DNA of 64,000 bases from Hahella sp. HNIBRBA332 (lineage in GTDB: Bacteria > Pseudomonadota > Gammaproteobacteria > Pseudomonadales > Oleiphilaceae), in the NCBI RefSeq assembly GCF_030719035.1, contig NZ_CP132203.1, positions 3,534,001 to 3,598,000 on the forward strand, written 5' to 3'. Positions 25,009-34,465 of this stretch are shown here, in pieces. The notes below the pieces were generated by a model, which did no database searches, was not told the origin of the DNA, and saw nothing but the letters and a program-made list of their open reading frames with translations. The position numbers and the translations under genes are program-made. Position 1 is the first letter of the stretch. Each line of letters begins with the position of its first letter.

Positions 25009-25656
25009 TTAGTCCGCGCTGGCCAGACAAGCTCCGGTGCCGCCCAAGCCGCAGTATCCCCCCGGATTCTTGGCCAGATACTGCTGATGATAGGTTTCTG
25101 CGAAATAGAATTCTGGCGCTGGCGTAATTTCCGTCGTGATGGCGCCGCGATTTACGTCATGCAGCGATTGCTGGAACTCCGCCTTCGACGCTTCCGCCAG
25201 TTGCTTCTGTTCGTCATTGGCGTAATAAATAGCAGAACGGTATTGGGAGCCGACGTCGTTGCCTTGACGCATACCCTGAGTCGGGTCGTGATTTTCCCAG
25301 AACAGTTTCAGCAGCTTCTTATAACTGATCACAGCGGGATCAAACACGACCTGAACCACTTCCGCATGGCCAGTCTGTCCAGTGCAAACTTCTTTATAGG
25401 TGGGGTTGGGCGTATAGCCTCCCGCATAGCCGACACAGGTGCTGTAAACGCCTTCCTGTTTCCAGAACAAACGCTCCGCTCCCCAGAAACACCCCAGACC
25501 GAAAACCGCCGTTTGCATTTGCGTTGGAAAGGGACCTCTCATGTCCACGCCAAAGACAAAATGCTCGCCTTCGATTTCCATGGGTTCCGCTCTGCCCGGC
25601 AGCGCTTGCTCCCGCGCAGGCATGGATGCTTTATCCTGTGAATGACTTCCAAACAT
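25009..25656 (-). CDS. msrA: Peptide methionine sulfoxide reductase MsrA
   Basis: 215 residues from the ATG at 25656, which has GGAGAGG eight bases upstream. The frame continues 20 codons further without a good start. The MsrA core is complete: GLGCFWGAERLFW with nucleophile Cys56, GYAGG, TGQTGHAEVV, and C-terminal resolving Cys residues (GGYCGLGGTGACLA). Reduces S-methionine sulfoxide in proteins. The N-terminal extension of about 45 residues is not a clear signal peptide. Four bases separate it from the ATP-grasp gene. Confidence 0.96.
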   Translation of the reverse strand: MFGSHSQDKASMPAREQALPGRAEPMEIEGEHFVFGVDMRGPFPTQMQTAVFGLGCFWGAERLFWKQEGVYSTCVGYAGGYTPNPTYKEVCTGQTGHAEVVQVVFDPAVISYKKLLKLFWENHDPTQGMRQGNDVGSQYRSAIYYANDEQKQLAEASKAEFQQSLHDVNRGAITTEITPAPEFYFAETYHQQYLAKNPGGYCGLGGTGACLASAD

Positions 25657-25896
25657 ACGCTTAACCTCTCCCAATATTCTTAAACTTCGCCACCATGGCG
25701 ATCGCCCGCCCTCCATATAGAAGACGGAACTAAAAGCGGATCAATATTGTGATAGTAGACACGTTTTCGGGGAAATGGTTCAAGCCCGACGAGAGGACTG
25801 CGGCGTTATATTTCCGTAAGCAGTGAGCGGCCAAGCGTTTGATTTCGCTGTTCATAACGGAAAAGACAGAGCTCAGAACAGCGCCAACTCAGCGTA

Positions 25897-26751
25897 TCAG
25901 GCAGCCTTAGGCGCTGGCTTGTCACCAGACAACGTGACAGGAGCCGGAAAAAGGCCCGGAATCGGTTCATCGATCCAAGTCGGTTCTGCGTCCGGCTCCA
26001 CCGCCAGCCAACGCGGCTGTTCCGACCAATGCAGCAGCCTTAACTGCCCCTGATGAGTTTCCACCAGTGCGGAGCAATGTTCCACCCAGTCGCCGTCATT
26101 ACAGTAGAGCCTGCCGTCTTTGCGACGAAACGCAGCGTAGTGAATGTGGCCACAGATATAGCCGTCCACTTCCAGACTGCGCGCCGCTTTCAGCGCCGCA
26201 TTTTCGTAGCGTTGAATAAACTCCCTGGCGCGCCCTAAATGGGTTTTCAGGTATCCCGCCAAGGACCAATACGGAAAGCCAAACACCCTGCGGGCGCGAT
26301 TCAACCAGCTATTGAGCTTGAGCATTAGACCGTGGGCCTTATCCCCCACCAGCAGCGCCAGCGGACTCAGTTGCACGATCTGGTCAAACTCGTCGCCGTG
26401 GCTCACATGGAAGCGGCGCCCATCCGCGGTGCGATGGACGCAATTAAGCCGAATCTTCACGCCGGAGAAGGTTTGCCCCACCATTTGCCGGAAAAAATCA
26501 TCATGGTTGCCGGGAATGTAGATGACCTCCATCCCTTCCCGCGCTTTACGCATGATCAGGCTGAGAATGGCCCGATGCGTCTCGGGAAAGTGGGCTTTGC
26601 GTCGCATTTCCAGCAGGTCGATGATGTCGCCGACCAGATACAATCTATCTGTTTTGATTTTATTGAGAAAATCCAGCAAGTGCTCAGCCTGGCAGGCGGC
26701 CGAGCCCAAGTGCGCATCTGAGATAAAAACAGCTCTTAGGGAATCTTGCAT
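25897..26751 (-). CDS. Metallophosphoesterase, UDP-2,3-diacylglucosamine diphosphatase (LpxH)-like
   Basis: 284 residues with the full metallophosphoesterase set: SDAHLG near residue 11, GDIIDLLE (D42), GNHDDFFR, HVSHGDEFD and GHIHYAAF. This pattern is that of LpxH, the lipid A enzyme cleaving UDP-2,3-diacylglucosamine. The chain is longer than E. coli LpxH and ends in an extra Pro-rich tail (GLFPAPVTLSGDKPAP), so it may be the LpxH2-like branch with another substrate. Confidence 0.8.
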   Translation of the reverse strand: MQDSLRAVFISDAHLGSAACQAEHLLDFLNKIKTDRLYLVGDIIDLLEMRRKAHFPETHRAILSLIMRKAREGMEVIYIPGNHDDFFRQMVGQTFSGVKIRLNCVHRTADGRRFHVSHGDEFDQIVQLSPLALLVGDKAHGLMLKLNSWLNRARRVFGFPYWSLAGYLKTHLGRAREFIQRYENAALKAARSLEVDGYICGHIHYAAFRRKDGRLYCNDGDWVEHCSALVETHQGQLRLLHWSEQPRWLAVEPDAEPTWIDEPIPGLFPAPVTLSGDKPAPKAA

Positions 26752-27192
26752 CTGGATATCCTTTTTAGCGATTAAGCCCTTGCGGCGTAATTATCTATTT
26801 TTCCAGCAAACGCAACATATTGATTTGAATATGCAAATACAAAGCTGAAGCATTAGAAAAATTAACTTTAATCATCTTTAGCCGCGATCCTAGAAAGGCT
26901 ATATGACGCTAAGGTGACCAAATGACGAAAGTTACATTAAACAGATCAAAAAACATGCTGTTACAATATCTAACCTTATGATTTTTGATAGGAAAGTCTT
27001 ATTTGATATATCTTTGTCATACCTTAGTGTTTGTCGAGGTTCCGGCATCGCCCTTGTAACGCCAGAAAAAGCCTGTGGCTGGGCGTTCAGAGGATGCAGA
27101 AACGTCAACAAACCCTATACTAGGATTTTGCCGGCTAGCTTCAAGAATGTGCTAGATTTATCGATGTATCTTAAATTGCAAAAGGTTCCGCA
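26752..27192. other. Intergenic region upstream of the response regulator
   Basis: 441 bases, AT-rich at both ends, no convincing coding sequence. Carries the promoter of the leftward phosphoesterase and of the rightward response regulator. An AACGCCAG...CTGGGCGTT inverted pair occurs at about 27058-27089. Nothing recognisable as a known riboswitch. Confidence 0.5.
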
Positions 27193-28749
27193 ATGTCGCT
27201 GCAAACTGCACTGGTGGTAGATGACTCCAAACTGGCGCGTATTACATTACAAAGACTGTTAGAGAAGCATAATTTGCAGGTTCAACTTGCAGAATCCGGG
27301 GTACATGCTCTGGAAATGCTGAAAACCAATCTGCCCGATATCATTTTTATGGACCATCTGATGCCTGAGTTGGACGGCTTCGAAGCCACCAAGAAAATCA
27401 AGGCGGATCCTCAGACCTCCCATATTCCCGTTATCATGTGCACCGGGAAAGAAGGAAAAGATAATTACGATGCGGAAGCCCGCGCCATCGGCGCATCGGG
27501 CACGCTGTTCAAGCCGCCTCAAGCGGAAAAGTTAGCCATGGTGATTGAGTCCGCACGCAGCGGAACGCTCACCTCCGTCGCAGTCCCCCAGGAAGCGGAG
27601 CCTGTGGCGGATGTCGTAGAGGAAACCTCTCCAGAAATTGTCGTCCCTACCCCAACGCCGGAATACGCCCCACCGCAACCGCAACAAGCGGTGGTGTCCG
27701 CTTCCGACTGGGAAATCCTGGTGGACAGACTCGACAAACTGGAGAAAAGCAGCCGCGATTTCCCCTCTTTCGATGGTTTCGAAAGCCGCCTGAGAGAGAG
27801 CGAAAGCGAATTGACCGCACTGCGTCAGGATATCCAGCAGCTACGGGAGCAGCCTTCTGAAGCGCCTGAGCAATCACAACCTGATTTCAGCGCCATGGCG
27901 GAGCAATTGCGTGAAGAACTGATGCCCGGACTGGAAAAGCGCGTACAGCAGGTTCTGGAGGCGCATATTGCCAGCATTGAGCCTGCAGAAGCTCCCGCCG
28001 CCCCTGCTATTGATGAAGTCCAGCTCGCCGCCACGATTACCCGTGATGTGGAGCAAACCCTCACGCCATTGCTGGACGCCGAGCTGAAAAGCCTGGAAGA
28101 TCGCTTACTCGGCTCCATCGACGATGCTGTCAGCGAGTCCCGTCGCGATCTGGACGTACAGCTAAGGGAAACCGTCAACGACCTGGAGATGAGAACCAAG
28201 CCAGTACCGGAAGCGCCCGACCTTGACGACCTCATCGAACGCATTCGCCCTCAGGTGATGGACATCGCCACCCACTCCGCCACCGCCACCATGGACAACA
28301 ATGTGGAGGACAGGCTGAGCGCGTGGGAAGCGGAACTGCAGTCAGCCAAGGAAGAACTCAAGCGCACCCTGATCGAACGCACCTCCAGAGACGAGCCGGC
28401 GCCCAGCCTGAATATAGAAGACGTTCTCAACGACAAGAAGCTGCATACGCTGATTGAGGGAACTGTGGAGGAGTTGCTGCGCGGTCAGATCAGCAAGCAG
28501 GGACAGGACCTGGTGCAACAGATCGCCAAGGCCCTGCGCGAGCAAATGGCGGAAAAACAAAGTGAGATCGACGCCATGGCGGCGCGGGTCGAGCAATTGG
28601 AGCGCCAAAAAACCACGCTGGCGACGCAACTCAACACCCTGCAAAACGTCAAACCACCGAAAAGCGGCGGCGCAGCAGCCATGGTTATTGGCGGCGTTGC
28701 AGTGGTGCTGGCGATTGTGTCTCTGCTGAAAGGCTTCGGAGTATTTTAA
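27193..28749 (+). CDS. Response regulator receiver protein with coiled coil and C-terminal membrane anchor
   Basis: 518 residues. Residues 1-120 are a REC domain with acidic pair Asp10-Asp11, phospho-acceptor Asp54 (FMDHLMPELDG) and LFKPPQ. The following region is Pro/Glu-rich, then long helical, Gln/Glu-rich sequence with many heptads (residues about 180-490). Residues about 495-514 (MVIGGVAVVLAIVSLLKGF) form a transmembrane segment with almost nothing after it. No output HTH or enzyme domain. It may act as a phosphorylation-dependent membrane scaffold. No sensor kinase is adjacent. Ends at a bidirectional terminator shared with asnS. Confidence 0.85.
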   Translation: MSLQTALVVDDSKLARITLQRLLEKHNLQVQLAESGVHALEMLKTNLPDIIFMDHLMPELDGFEATKKIKADPQTSHIPVIMCTGKEGKDNYDAEARAIGASGTLFKPPQAEKLAMVIESARSGTLTSVAVPQEAEPVADVVEETSPEIVVPTPTPEYAPPQPQQAVVSASDWEILVDRLDKLEKSSRDFPSFDGFESRLRESESELTALRQDIQQLREQPSEAPEQSQPDFSAMAEQLREELMPGLEKRVQQVLEAHIASIEPAEAPAAPAIDEVQLAATITRDVEQTLTPLLDAELKSLEDRLLGSIDDAVSESRRDLDVQLRETVNDLEMRTKPVPEAPDLDDLIERIRPQVMDIATHSATATMDNNVEDRLSAWEAELQSAKEELKRTLIERTSRDEPAPSLNIEDVLNDKKLHTLIEGTVEELLRGQISKQGQDLVQQIAKALREQMAEKQSEIDAMAARVEQLERQKTTLATQLNTLQNVKPPKSGGAAAMVIGGVAVVLAIVSLLKGFGVF

Positions 28750-28883
28750 GCGTATCGCCAAGGTGACGTAGTCTGGGTATACGGGTGAGGTTACGTCCCG
28801 AGTGACCGGATGCGGTTCCTGACCCGCCTCGCCTGACAACGTCATGCAGCTATGACGGCGGGGAACCAGTTTGCCCCGCGCAT

Positions 28884-28915
28884 AAAAAAAGGCCCGATTC
28901 AATCGGGCCTTTTTT
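28884..28915. terminator. Bidirectional terminator between the response regulator and asnS
   Basis: GGCCCGATT (28891-28899) and AATCGGGCC (28901-28909) form a stem with an A run before and a T run after, so it can terminate convergent transcripts from both sides. Confidence 0.85.
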
Positions 28916-28953
28916 GTCGGCTTGACGTCTATGTCGACGTATTAGCCAGCGCC

Positions 28954-30351
28954 TTAGAACTGTGCGTTGTCCGGCGTTCTTGGGAACGGGATAACGTCAC
29001 GCACGTTTTCCATGCCGGTCACGTAGGCGATCAGGCGTTCGAAGCCCAGACCAAAGCCTGCGTGGGGCACGCTGCCGTAACGACGCAGGTCGCGATACCA
29101 CCACAGTTCCTCTTTGTGATGCATATTGCCGATGCGGGCGTCCAGCACGTCCAGACGGTCTTCACGCTGGCTGCCACCGATGATTTCACCAATGCCCGGC
29201 GCCAGAACGTCCATGGCCGCAACGGTCTTATCATCGTCGTTCAGGCGCATGTAGAACGCTTTGATTTCCTTCGGATAGTTCATCACGATCACTGGCGCGC
29301 CCACATGGGTTTCCGCCAGGTAACGCTCATGCTCGGATTGCAGATCCAGACCCCACTGCACCGGGTATTCGAACTTCTTGCCGCAGTTCTGCAGAATCTT
29401 GATCGCTTCCGAGTAATCGATGCGGACGAAATCCGTGTCGACCATCTTCTCCAGACGCGAAACCACATCAGGATTGATGCGCTCGGCGAAGAACGCCATG
29501 TCGTCACTGCGCTCGTCCAGCACCACCTTGAACATATGCTTGAGGAAGCGCTCCGCCAGATCCGCATCGGCATTCAGGTCTGCGAAGGCGATCTCCGGCT
29601 CGATCATCCAGAATTCCGCCAAGTGACGGCTGGTGTTGGAGTTTTCCGCACGGAACGTGGGTCCGAAGGTATACACTTTGGACATCGCCAGACAGTAGGC
29701 TTCCACGTTCAACTGACCGGAAACGGTCAAAAACGTCTCTTTGCCGAAGAAATCTTTGCTGTAGTCGATTTTACCGCTGTCCGTCTTGGGCAGGTTGACC
29801 ATATCCAGGGTGCTGACGCGAAACAGCTCGCCGGCGCCTTCACAGTCGCTGGCGGTCAGGATCGGCGTATTGATCCACTGAAAGCCCTGCTCATAGAAGA
29901 AATGGTGCACAGCGTGAGCCAGAGCCGTACGCACGCGGGTCACGGCACCGAACGCGTTAGTGCGGGGACGCAAGTGAGCGACGCCGCGCAGGAATTCAAA
30001 AGTGTGTCTTTTCTTGGCGACCGGATAGGTTTCCGGATCGTCCACCAGGCCGACCACCTCCACGGCAGTCGCCTGAATTTCGCAGGATTGTCCTTGCCCG
30101 GGCGACTCTACCAGGGTTCCGGTGACAATCAGGGAGCAACCGGTCGTCAAACGCAGAACGTCAGCATCGTAGTTCGGCAGCTCTTTGGCGACAACCGCCT
30201 GAATCGCGTCGAAGCAGGAGCCGTCATGCACGTGAATAAAAGAGACGCCCGCCTTGGAGTCCCTTCTTGACCTTACCCAGCCTTTGACGGTCACTTCGCT
30301 ACCGATCTCCGCTTTGTTCTTGAGTAAGTCTGAAATGGCGTAATGAGTCAT
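28954..30351 (-). CDS. asnS: Asparaginyl-tRNA synthetase
   Basis: 465 residues, typical length. N-terminal OB-fold anticodon domain (EVTVKGWVRSRRDSKAGVSF), class II motif 2 (FRAENSNTSRHLAEFWMIEP) and motif 3 (GFGLGFERLIAYVTGMENV, then RDVIPFPRTP). Charges tRNA-Asn in the cytoplasm. A very long open frame on the opposite strand (28852-30270) is a shadow caused by codon structure. Confidence 0.98.
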   Translation of the reverse strand: MTHYAISDLLKNKAEIGSEVTVKGWVRSRRDSKAGVSFIHVHDGSCFDAIQAVVAKELPNYDADVLRLTTGCSLIVTGTLVESPGQGQSCEIQATAVEVVGLVDDPETYPVAKKRHTFEFLRGVAHLRPRTNAFGAVTRVRTALAHAVHHFFYEQGFQWINTPILTASDCEGAGELFRVSTLDMVNLPKTDSGKIDYSKDFFGKETFLTVSGQLNVEAYCLAMSKVYTFGPTFRAENSNTSRHLAEFWMIEPEIAFADLNADADLAERFLKHMFKVVLDERSDDMAFFAERINPDVVSRLEKMVDTDFVRIDYSEAIKILQNCGKKFEYPVQWGLDLQSEHERYLAETHVGAPVIVMNYPKEIKAFYMRLNDDDKTVAAMDVLAPGIGEIIGGSQREDRLDVLDARIGNMHHKEELWWYRDLRRYGSVPHAGFGLGFERLIAYVTGMENVRDVIPFPRTPDNAQF

Positions 30352-30576
30352 AAACCTGCCCGCTATCCTCTCTATCTTTTCAATAAATGCTTCTCAAATT
30401 TTTTGGCCAATGGCGCACAACCGCCAATTAAAGATGGGTTAAGTCGCAAAGTCTAGCGTTCTCTTGCGGTTTAAGCGCCTTATCCGCCTGTCATCAGAAC
30501 TCACAGTATCCCAGGCGACTGGACCCTGTATGGGCCGGGGCGGTAAAATGCGCGCCCTGACAGGAGCGAGCGGAAA

Positions 30577-31323
30577 ATGAGCGACAGCAAAGACCGAATC
30601 TACCAAGACGCCAAAGGCGCCGTCGGCGCCTTCGAATTCGATGAGCGGGTGGCGCACGTATTCACGGACATGATCAACCGCTCGGTGCCCGGCTACGCCA
30701 TGATGCTGGAGATGATCGGCGTTATTTCCCGACGTTACGCCCAGGCGGGAACCCACTGCTACGATCTGGGCTGCTCTCTAGGCGCCTCCACCCTCGCCAT
30801 CCGCAGCAACCTTGAACATTTCAATGAGTCCGACGACAAGCCTAAGGTGATCGGCGTCGATAACTCCGCCGCCATGGTGGAGCGCTGTCGAGTAAATATG
30901 GAGCGGATGCCCAGCGTTATTCCCACAGAAATACTGTGTCAGGACATCCAGAGTACGGCCATTGAAAACGCCTCCATCGCCATCATGAACTTCACCCTGC
31001 AATTCATTCCTCTGGCGCAACGGGAAGATCTGCTGCATCGCATCGCGGTCAATATGCAGCCCGGCGGCGCAATGGTGCTGTCCGAGAAAATCGAGTTCGC
31101 CGACGCGGATAAACAACACACCCTGTTCGATCTTCATCATGACTTCAAACGTTCCCGGGGCTACAGCGACCTGGAAATCGCGCAAAAGCGCAGCGCCCTG
31201 GAGAATGTCCTGGTGCCGGAAACCATCGAGGCGCATATCGAGCGCCTACGCAGAGCTGGGTTCAGCCAGGCTTATTTATGGTTCCAATGTTTTAACTTCG
31301 TCTCTTTTCTGGCAATAAAATGA
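30577..31323 (+). CDS. cmoA: Carboxy-S-adenosyl-L-methionine synthase CmoA
   Basis: 248 residues. Class I SAM fold with DLGCSLGASTLAIRSNL (motif I) and IGVDNSAAMVERCR, preceded by the CmoA-typical FEFDERVAHVFTDMINRSVP. Makes carboxy-SAM from SAM and prephenate. Its partner CmoB starts four bases before its stop (ATGA overlap), as in E. coli. A CAGGAGCGAGCGG leader serves the ATG. Confidence 0.97.
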   Translation: MSDSKDRIYQDAKGAVGAFEFDERVAHVFTDMINRSVPGYAMMLEMIGVISRRYAQAGTHCYDLGCSLGASTLAIRSNLEHFNESDDKPKVIGVDNSAAMVERCRVNMERMPSVIPTEILCQDIQSTAIENASIAIMNFTLQFIPLAQREDLLHRIAVNMQPGGAMVLSEKIEFADADKQHTLFDLHHDFKRSRGYSDLEIAQKRSALENVLVPETIEAHIERLRRAGFSQAYLWFQCFNFVSFLAIK

Positions 31324-32294
31324 TCCGTTTCGACGACTTCCTGGCCCACGCCGACAAAAACCGTCTACAGCGTTTTATCCCTGACTTCGAACGCGTGTTG
31401 GATGAGCGCTATTACTCTCACACCCATGGCGACTATGAAGGCTGGTGGAACGCTTTACAGCAGTTGCCCGACGCACAGCCGAGTCAACTCAGGCTTGACG
31501 CCGATACATTGGTCGTCGGCTCAGCGGAAGATCTTGACGCACAGGCGCAGGAATCGCTCATCAAAGGGTTACGCGGTCTGCATCCCTGGCGCAAAGGCCC
31601 ATTCAACTTCTTTGGTAACCATATCGACACAGAATGGCGATCCGATTGGAAGTGGACGCGCGTAGCGCCGCATTTAAGCCCCCTGAAAGATCGCTTTGTG
31701 TTGGATGTCGGCTGCGGCAGCGGCTATCACTGCTGGCGTATGTTGGGCGAAGGCGCGCAGTTCGTGCTCGGCGTGGACCCTTCCCCCAAGTTTCTGTTTC
31801 AGTTCCACTGCGTCAAAAAATACGCGCCCACCGCGCCGGTTTATTACCTGCCGTTGCGTTCAGAGGACTTGCCCCCCAACATGGGCGCCTTCGATACGGT
31901 GTTCTCCATGGGCGTGCTGTACCACCGCCGCTCGCCGTTCGACCATATTGATGAGCTGAAAGCGGCGCTGCGTCCGGGCGGAGAACTGGTGCTGGAAACA
32001 CTGGTCATCCCTGGCGACGAAAATACCGTCCTGACGCCGCGAGATCGCTACGCGCAAATGCGCAATGTCTGGTTTATCGGCAGCTCCCTGGCTACCAAAC
32101 TCTGGTTGGAGCGCTGCGGATTCGAAGACGTCCGCATTGTGGATGAAGGCGTCACCTCACTGGAAGAACAACGCCAGACAGACTGGATGACCTTTCAGTC
32201 ACTAAAAGACTTTCTTGATCCTCAAGACTTCAGCAAAACCGTCGAAGGCTACCCCGCCCCTGCCCGCGCGGTGTTGGTGGCCAGGAAGCCTTAA
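31320..32294 (+). CDS. cmoB: tRNA U34 carboxymethyltransferase CmoB
   Basis: 324 residues. Transfers the carboxymethyl group of carboxy-SAM to 5-hydroxyuridine at position 34 of tRNAs, giving cmo5U. SAM motif VLDVGCGSGYHCWRMLGEGA near residue 125, then LGVDPSPKFLFQF, and a CmoB-type FSMGVLYHRRSPFDHIDELK. Translationally coupled to cmoA by the ATGA overlap. The third enzyme of this pathway, cmoM, is encoded about 10 kb away across the polysaccharide cluster. Confidence 0.97.
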   Translation: MIRFDDFLAHADKNRLQRFIPDFERVLDERYYSHTHGDYEGWWNALQQLPDAQPSQLRLDADTLVVGSAEDLDAQAQESLIKGLRGLHPWRKGPFNFFGNHIDTEWRSDWKWTRVAPHLSPLKDRFVLDVGCGSGYHCWRMLGEGAQFVLGVDPSPKFLFQFHCVKKYAPTAPVYYLPLRSEDLPPNMGAFDTVFSMGVLYHRRSPFDHIDELKAALRPGGELVLETLVIPGDENTVLTPRDRYAQMRNVWFIGSSLATKLWLERCGFEDVRIVDEGVTSLEEQRQTDWMTFQSLKDFLDPQDFSKTVEGYPAPARAVLVARKP

Positions 32295-32476
32295 AATTTT
32301 GAATATGACGCCCTTGGCGGTTACTGCGGTAGACCATTGAGTATCCGCTTTGGATACAGTCATTTGGCATCAGAGACGTCCCGGCGAGAAATATAATTAA
32401 GACGTGTTTCTAAATGCCCATGTGGATTGCAAAAATATTAAAAAGATGTCCTAGTTCAATGCTTTGAAGCTATAAT

Positions 32477-33472
32477 TTATTTAGCTATCGTTCTCTTTTT
32501 GCACTTAGCAGGAAATAGCTTACTTAAGATAGGTAAGCGCTTGTCCAGAGACCTCCAAACATCAGCTACTTTAGCAACTCGACCGGACTGAATTGCCCTT
32601 CGTTTCCCAAAGGCTCCAGATACCCCTTTTATTGCGTCCCATTTAGCCCTAAGAATAACTTTTCCTTGCCCTCTTAATGTAAATAACAACACCGTCGCCA
32701 AGTTCATCAAAATATGCAAAGGCAAAAGCAGCCAAAATAAATAAGAAGGCATGTCTTTTATAAAGGTCCACACTAGGTTTCGATGGCCATGATAAACAGA
32801 GAAATCGCTTCGCTGTCCACCCGTGGTTGCAGATCCAACATGGTAAACCACAGCACTTGGCACATACATTGACTTATAACCTGCCAAACGCAGACGAAAC
32901 CCCAAGTCTACGTCTTCAACATAACAAAAATAATCTTCATCAAACCCACCGACCTCATGCAATGCTTTCCTTCGATACAATGCTGCCGCGGCGCATGGTG
33001 AAAAAATTTCTCTTGTAACCAGATCATTGGGTTGCTGCTTCGCGCCATGTCGATCACGCCAAACCAATCCACTGACATGGTAACTATCACCAACTCCGTC
33101 TAATATAAAGTTGGCGTCACTACAAAGCTGGCGTGATCCAAATGCGCCTACGTCAGGATTTTCACTCGCCGCGGCAAGCAGGCTCTCAAGCCAATCAGGT
33201 TCTGGGAAAGCATCAGGGTTTAACAGTGCAACAAACTCTGTATCCACACCTGATAGCGCTAAATTGTTGCCGCCTGCAAAACCAAGGTTTTCGTTCAACA
33301 GGAGCATGTCGACACTGGCATATGCCCCTGCAATATTTTGAGAACCATCTACGCTAGCGTTATCAACTACAATTATTTTGTCTGAACGGACTGTCTGCGC
33401 TTCCAAGTGCTTAAGGCATTCGTCAAGCAAAGCCCCGCTATTGTAATTAACAATGATGGTCGTAACAGTCAT
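32477..33472 (-). CDS. Family 2 glycosyltransferase
   Basis: 331 residues. GT2 nucleotide-diphospho-sugar domain: start TTIIVNYNSGALLDECLKHLE, DNASVDGS, then the DxD-like ALLNPDAFPEPDWL, and later the ED motif YVEDVDLGFRLR. The C-terminal portion has hydrophobic segments (YLFWLLLPLHILMNLATVLL), typical of rhamnosyltransferases of the WbbL type. Last gene of the leftward polysaccharide cluster, 36 bases from the previous one. Confidence 0.9.
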   Translation of the reverse strand: MTVTTIIVNYNSGALLDECLKHLEAQTVRSDKIIVVDNASVDGSQNIAGAYASVDMLLLNENLGFAGGNNLALSGVDTEFVALLNPDAFPEPDWLESLLAAASENPDVGAFGSRQLCSDANFILDGVGDSYHVSGLVWRDRHGAKQQPNDLVTREIFSPCAAAALYRRKALHEVGGFDEDYFCYVEDVDLGFRLRLAGYKSMYVPSAVVYHVGSATTGGQRSDFSVYHGHRNLVWTFIKDMPSYLFWLLLPLHILMNLATVLLFTLRGQGKVILRAKWDAIKGVSGAFGKRRAIQSGRVAKVADVWRSLDKRLPILSKLFPAKCKKRTIAK

Positions 33473-33507
33473 CGAGTTTTTATATATCCATTATTAAACA
33501 AGGCGCC

Positions 33508-34452
33508 CTACACATTTATGTGGCGGATAAACTCAGCTCTTAACTCCTCACGATCCAACAGTACTTCTTCCGGTGAAAAATCTTCTGTTTCCCGATGCGC
33601 AGCAATGTACTGCATGAGCATCCAAAAAACTTTATCATTACCCTGTAAATTTATTGAGTTAGCCATCAGATCAAGACCATGAGAGAATCGATCTAATTCA
33701 GTAGACTGCAATAGTAATTCGCCAGAAAAATTCTTTAGATGAACTGCAAAAATCCAACAAATTTCAAACAGCATCCATGCACGATTTGATGAAATAGTGT
33801 TTGTAGAATGAATCCTGTATTTCAAAAGAGGCTTTTCCAGAAGCTCACACCGAAACTTTAGTGCCACCCTTAATAAAAAATCCCAGTCATGTGCGAATCT
33901 TAGATTACGCATACCACCGACTGCCTCATATACCTTGCGAGAAAAGACTACGTTGCTCGTCGTAGACACAAAGTTAGAAAACAGCAAATGTAACTTAAAG
34001 TCATCCGCTCCAATAAGCCTTGCGTCCGGTTGTTTAATGTTCCAGGGCAGCATATTCCGCCACCCTTCTTTAACACCAAGCACCTTACTTTTATTGTCTA
34101 TAATCTCAATCCATGTTGCTACTAAATCAGCGCCTTGTTGCAGCCTTTCCACACACTCAGAAAGCCTTCCCTTATGAAAGATATCATCAGAGTTGAGAAT
34201 CGCAAGATAGTCGCCTTTTGCCAGAGACAATCCTTTGTTAATAGCATTATGAGCCCCGGCATTTTCCTGCTCTATTAATGTATATCGAGGGTCATTTACG
34301 CTGCGCAGGTAGTCAAGTGATGCATCGCTGGAGCCATCATCAATGACGATCAACTCCAAGTTGGTATAAGATTGAGAGAGAACGCTTTCCACCGCCTCCC
34401 TAATATAATGGGCATGGTTATAGCTGGGTATAACAACTGATACAAGACTCAT
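33508..34452 (-). CDS. Family 2 glycosyltransferase
   Basis: 314 residues. GT2 start VSVVIPSYNHAHYIREAVES, DDGSSDASLDYL, then ILNSDDIFHKGRLSE with the DD metal site, and GGMRNLRFAHDWDFLLRVAL with the ED/WD acceptor motif. No membrane anchor. It lies 14 bases after the epimerase gene in the same transcript. The sugar transferred is unknown. Confidence 0.9.
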   Translation of the reverse strand: MSLVSVVIPSYNHAHYIREAVESVLSQSYTNLELIVIDDGSSDASLDYLRSVNDPRYTLIEQENAGAHNAINKGLSLAKGDYLAILNSDDIFHKGRLSECVERLQQGADLVATWIEIIDNKSKVLGVKEGWRNMLPWNIKQPDARLIGADDFKLHLLFSNFVSTTSNVVFSRKVYEAVGGMRNLRFAHDWDFLLRVALKFRCELLEKPLLKYRIHSTNTISSNRAWMLFEICWIFAVHLKNFSGELLLQSTELDRFSHGLDLMANSINLQGNDKVFWMLMQYIAAHRETEDFSPEEVLLDREELRAEFIRHINV

Positions 34453-34465
34453 AGCTATTACTTTC

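Noticed and set aside
27040..27192. c-di-GMP (GEMM) riboswitch before the response regulator gene
   Set aside because: The AACGCC/GGCGTT pairing and A-rich loop do not show the GEMM consensus. No other known riboswitch pattern was recognised.
28852..30270. Long open frame (472 codons) on the + strand across asnS
   Set aside because: It is antisense to asnS, which has all class II motifs. The open frame is a codon-structure shadow with no recognisable domain.
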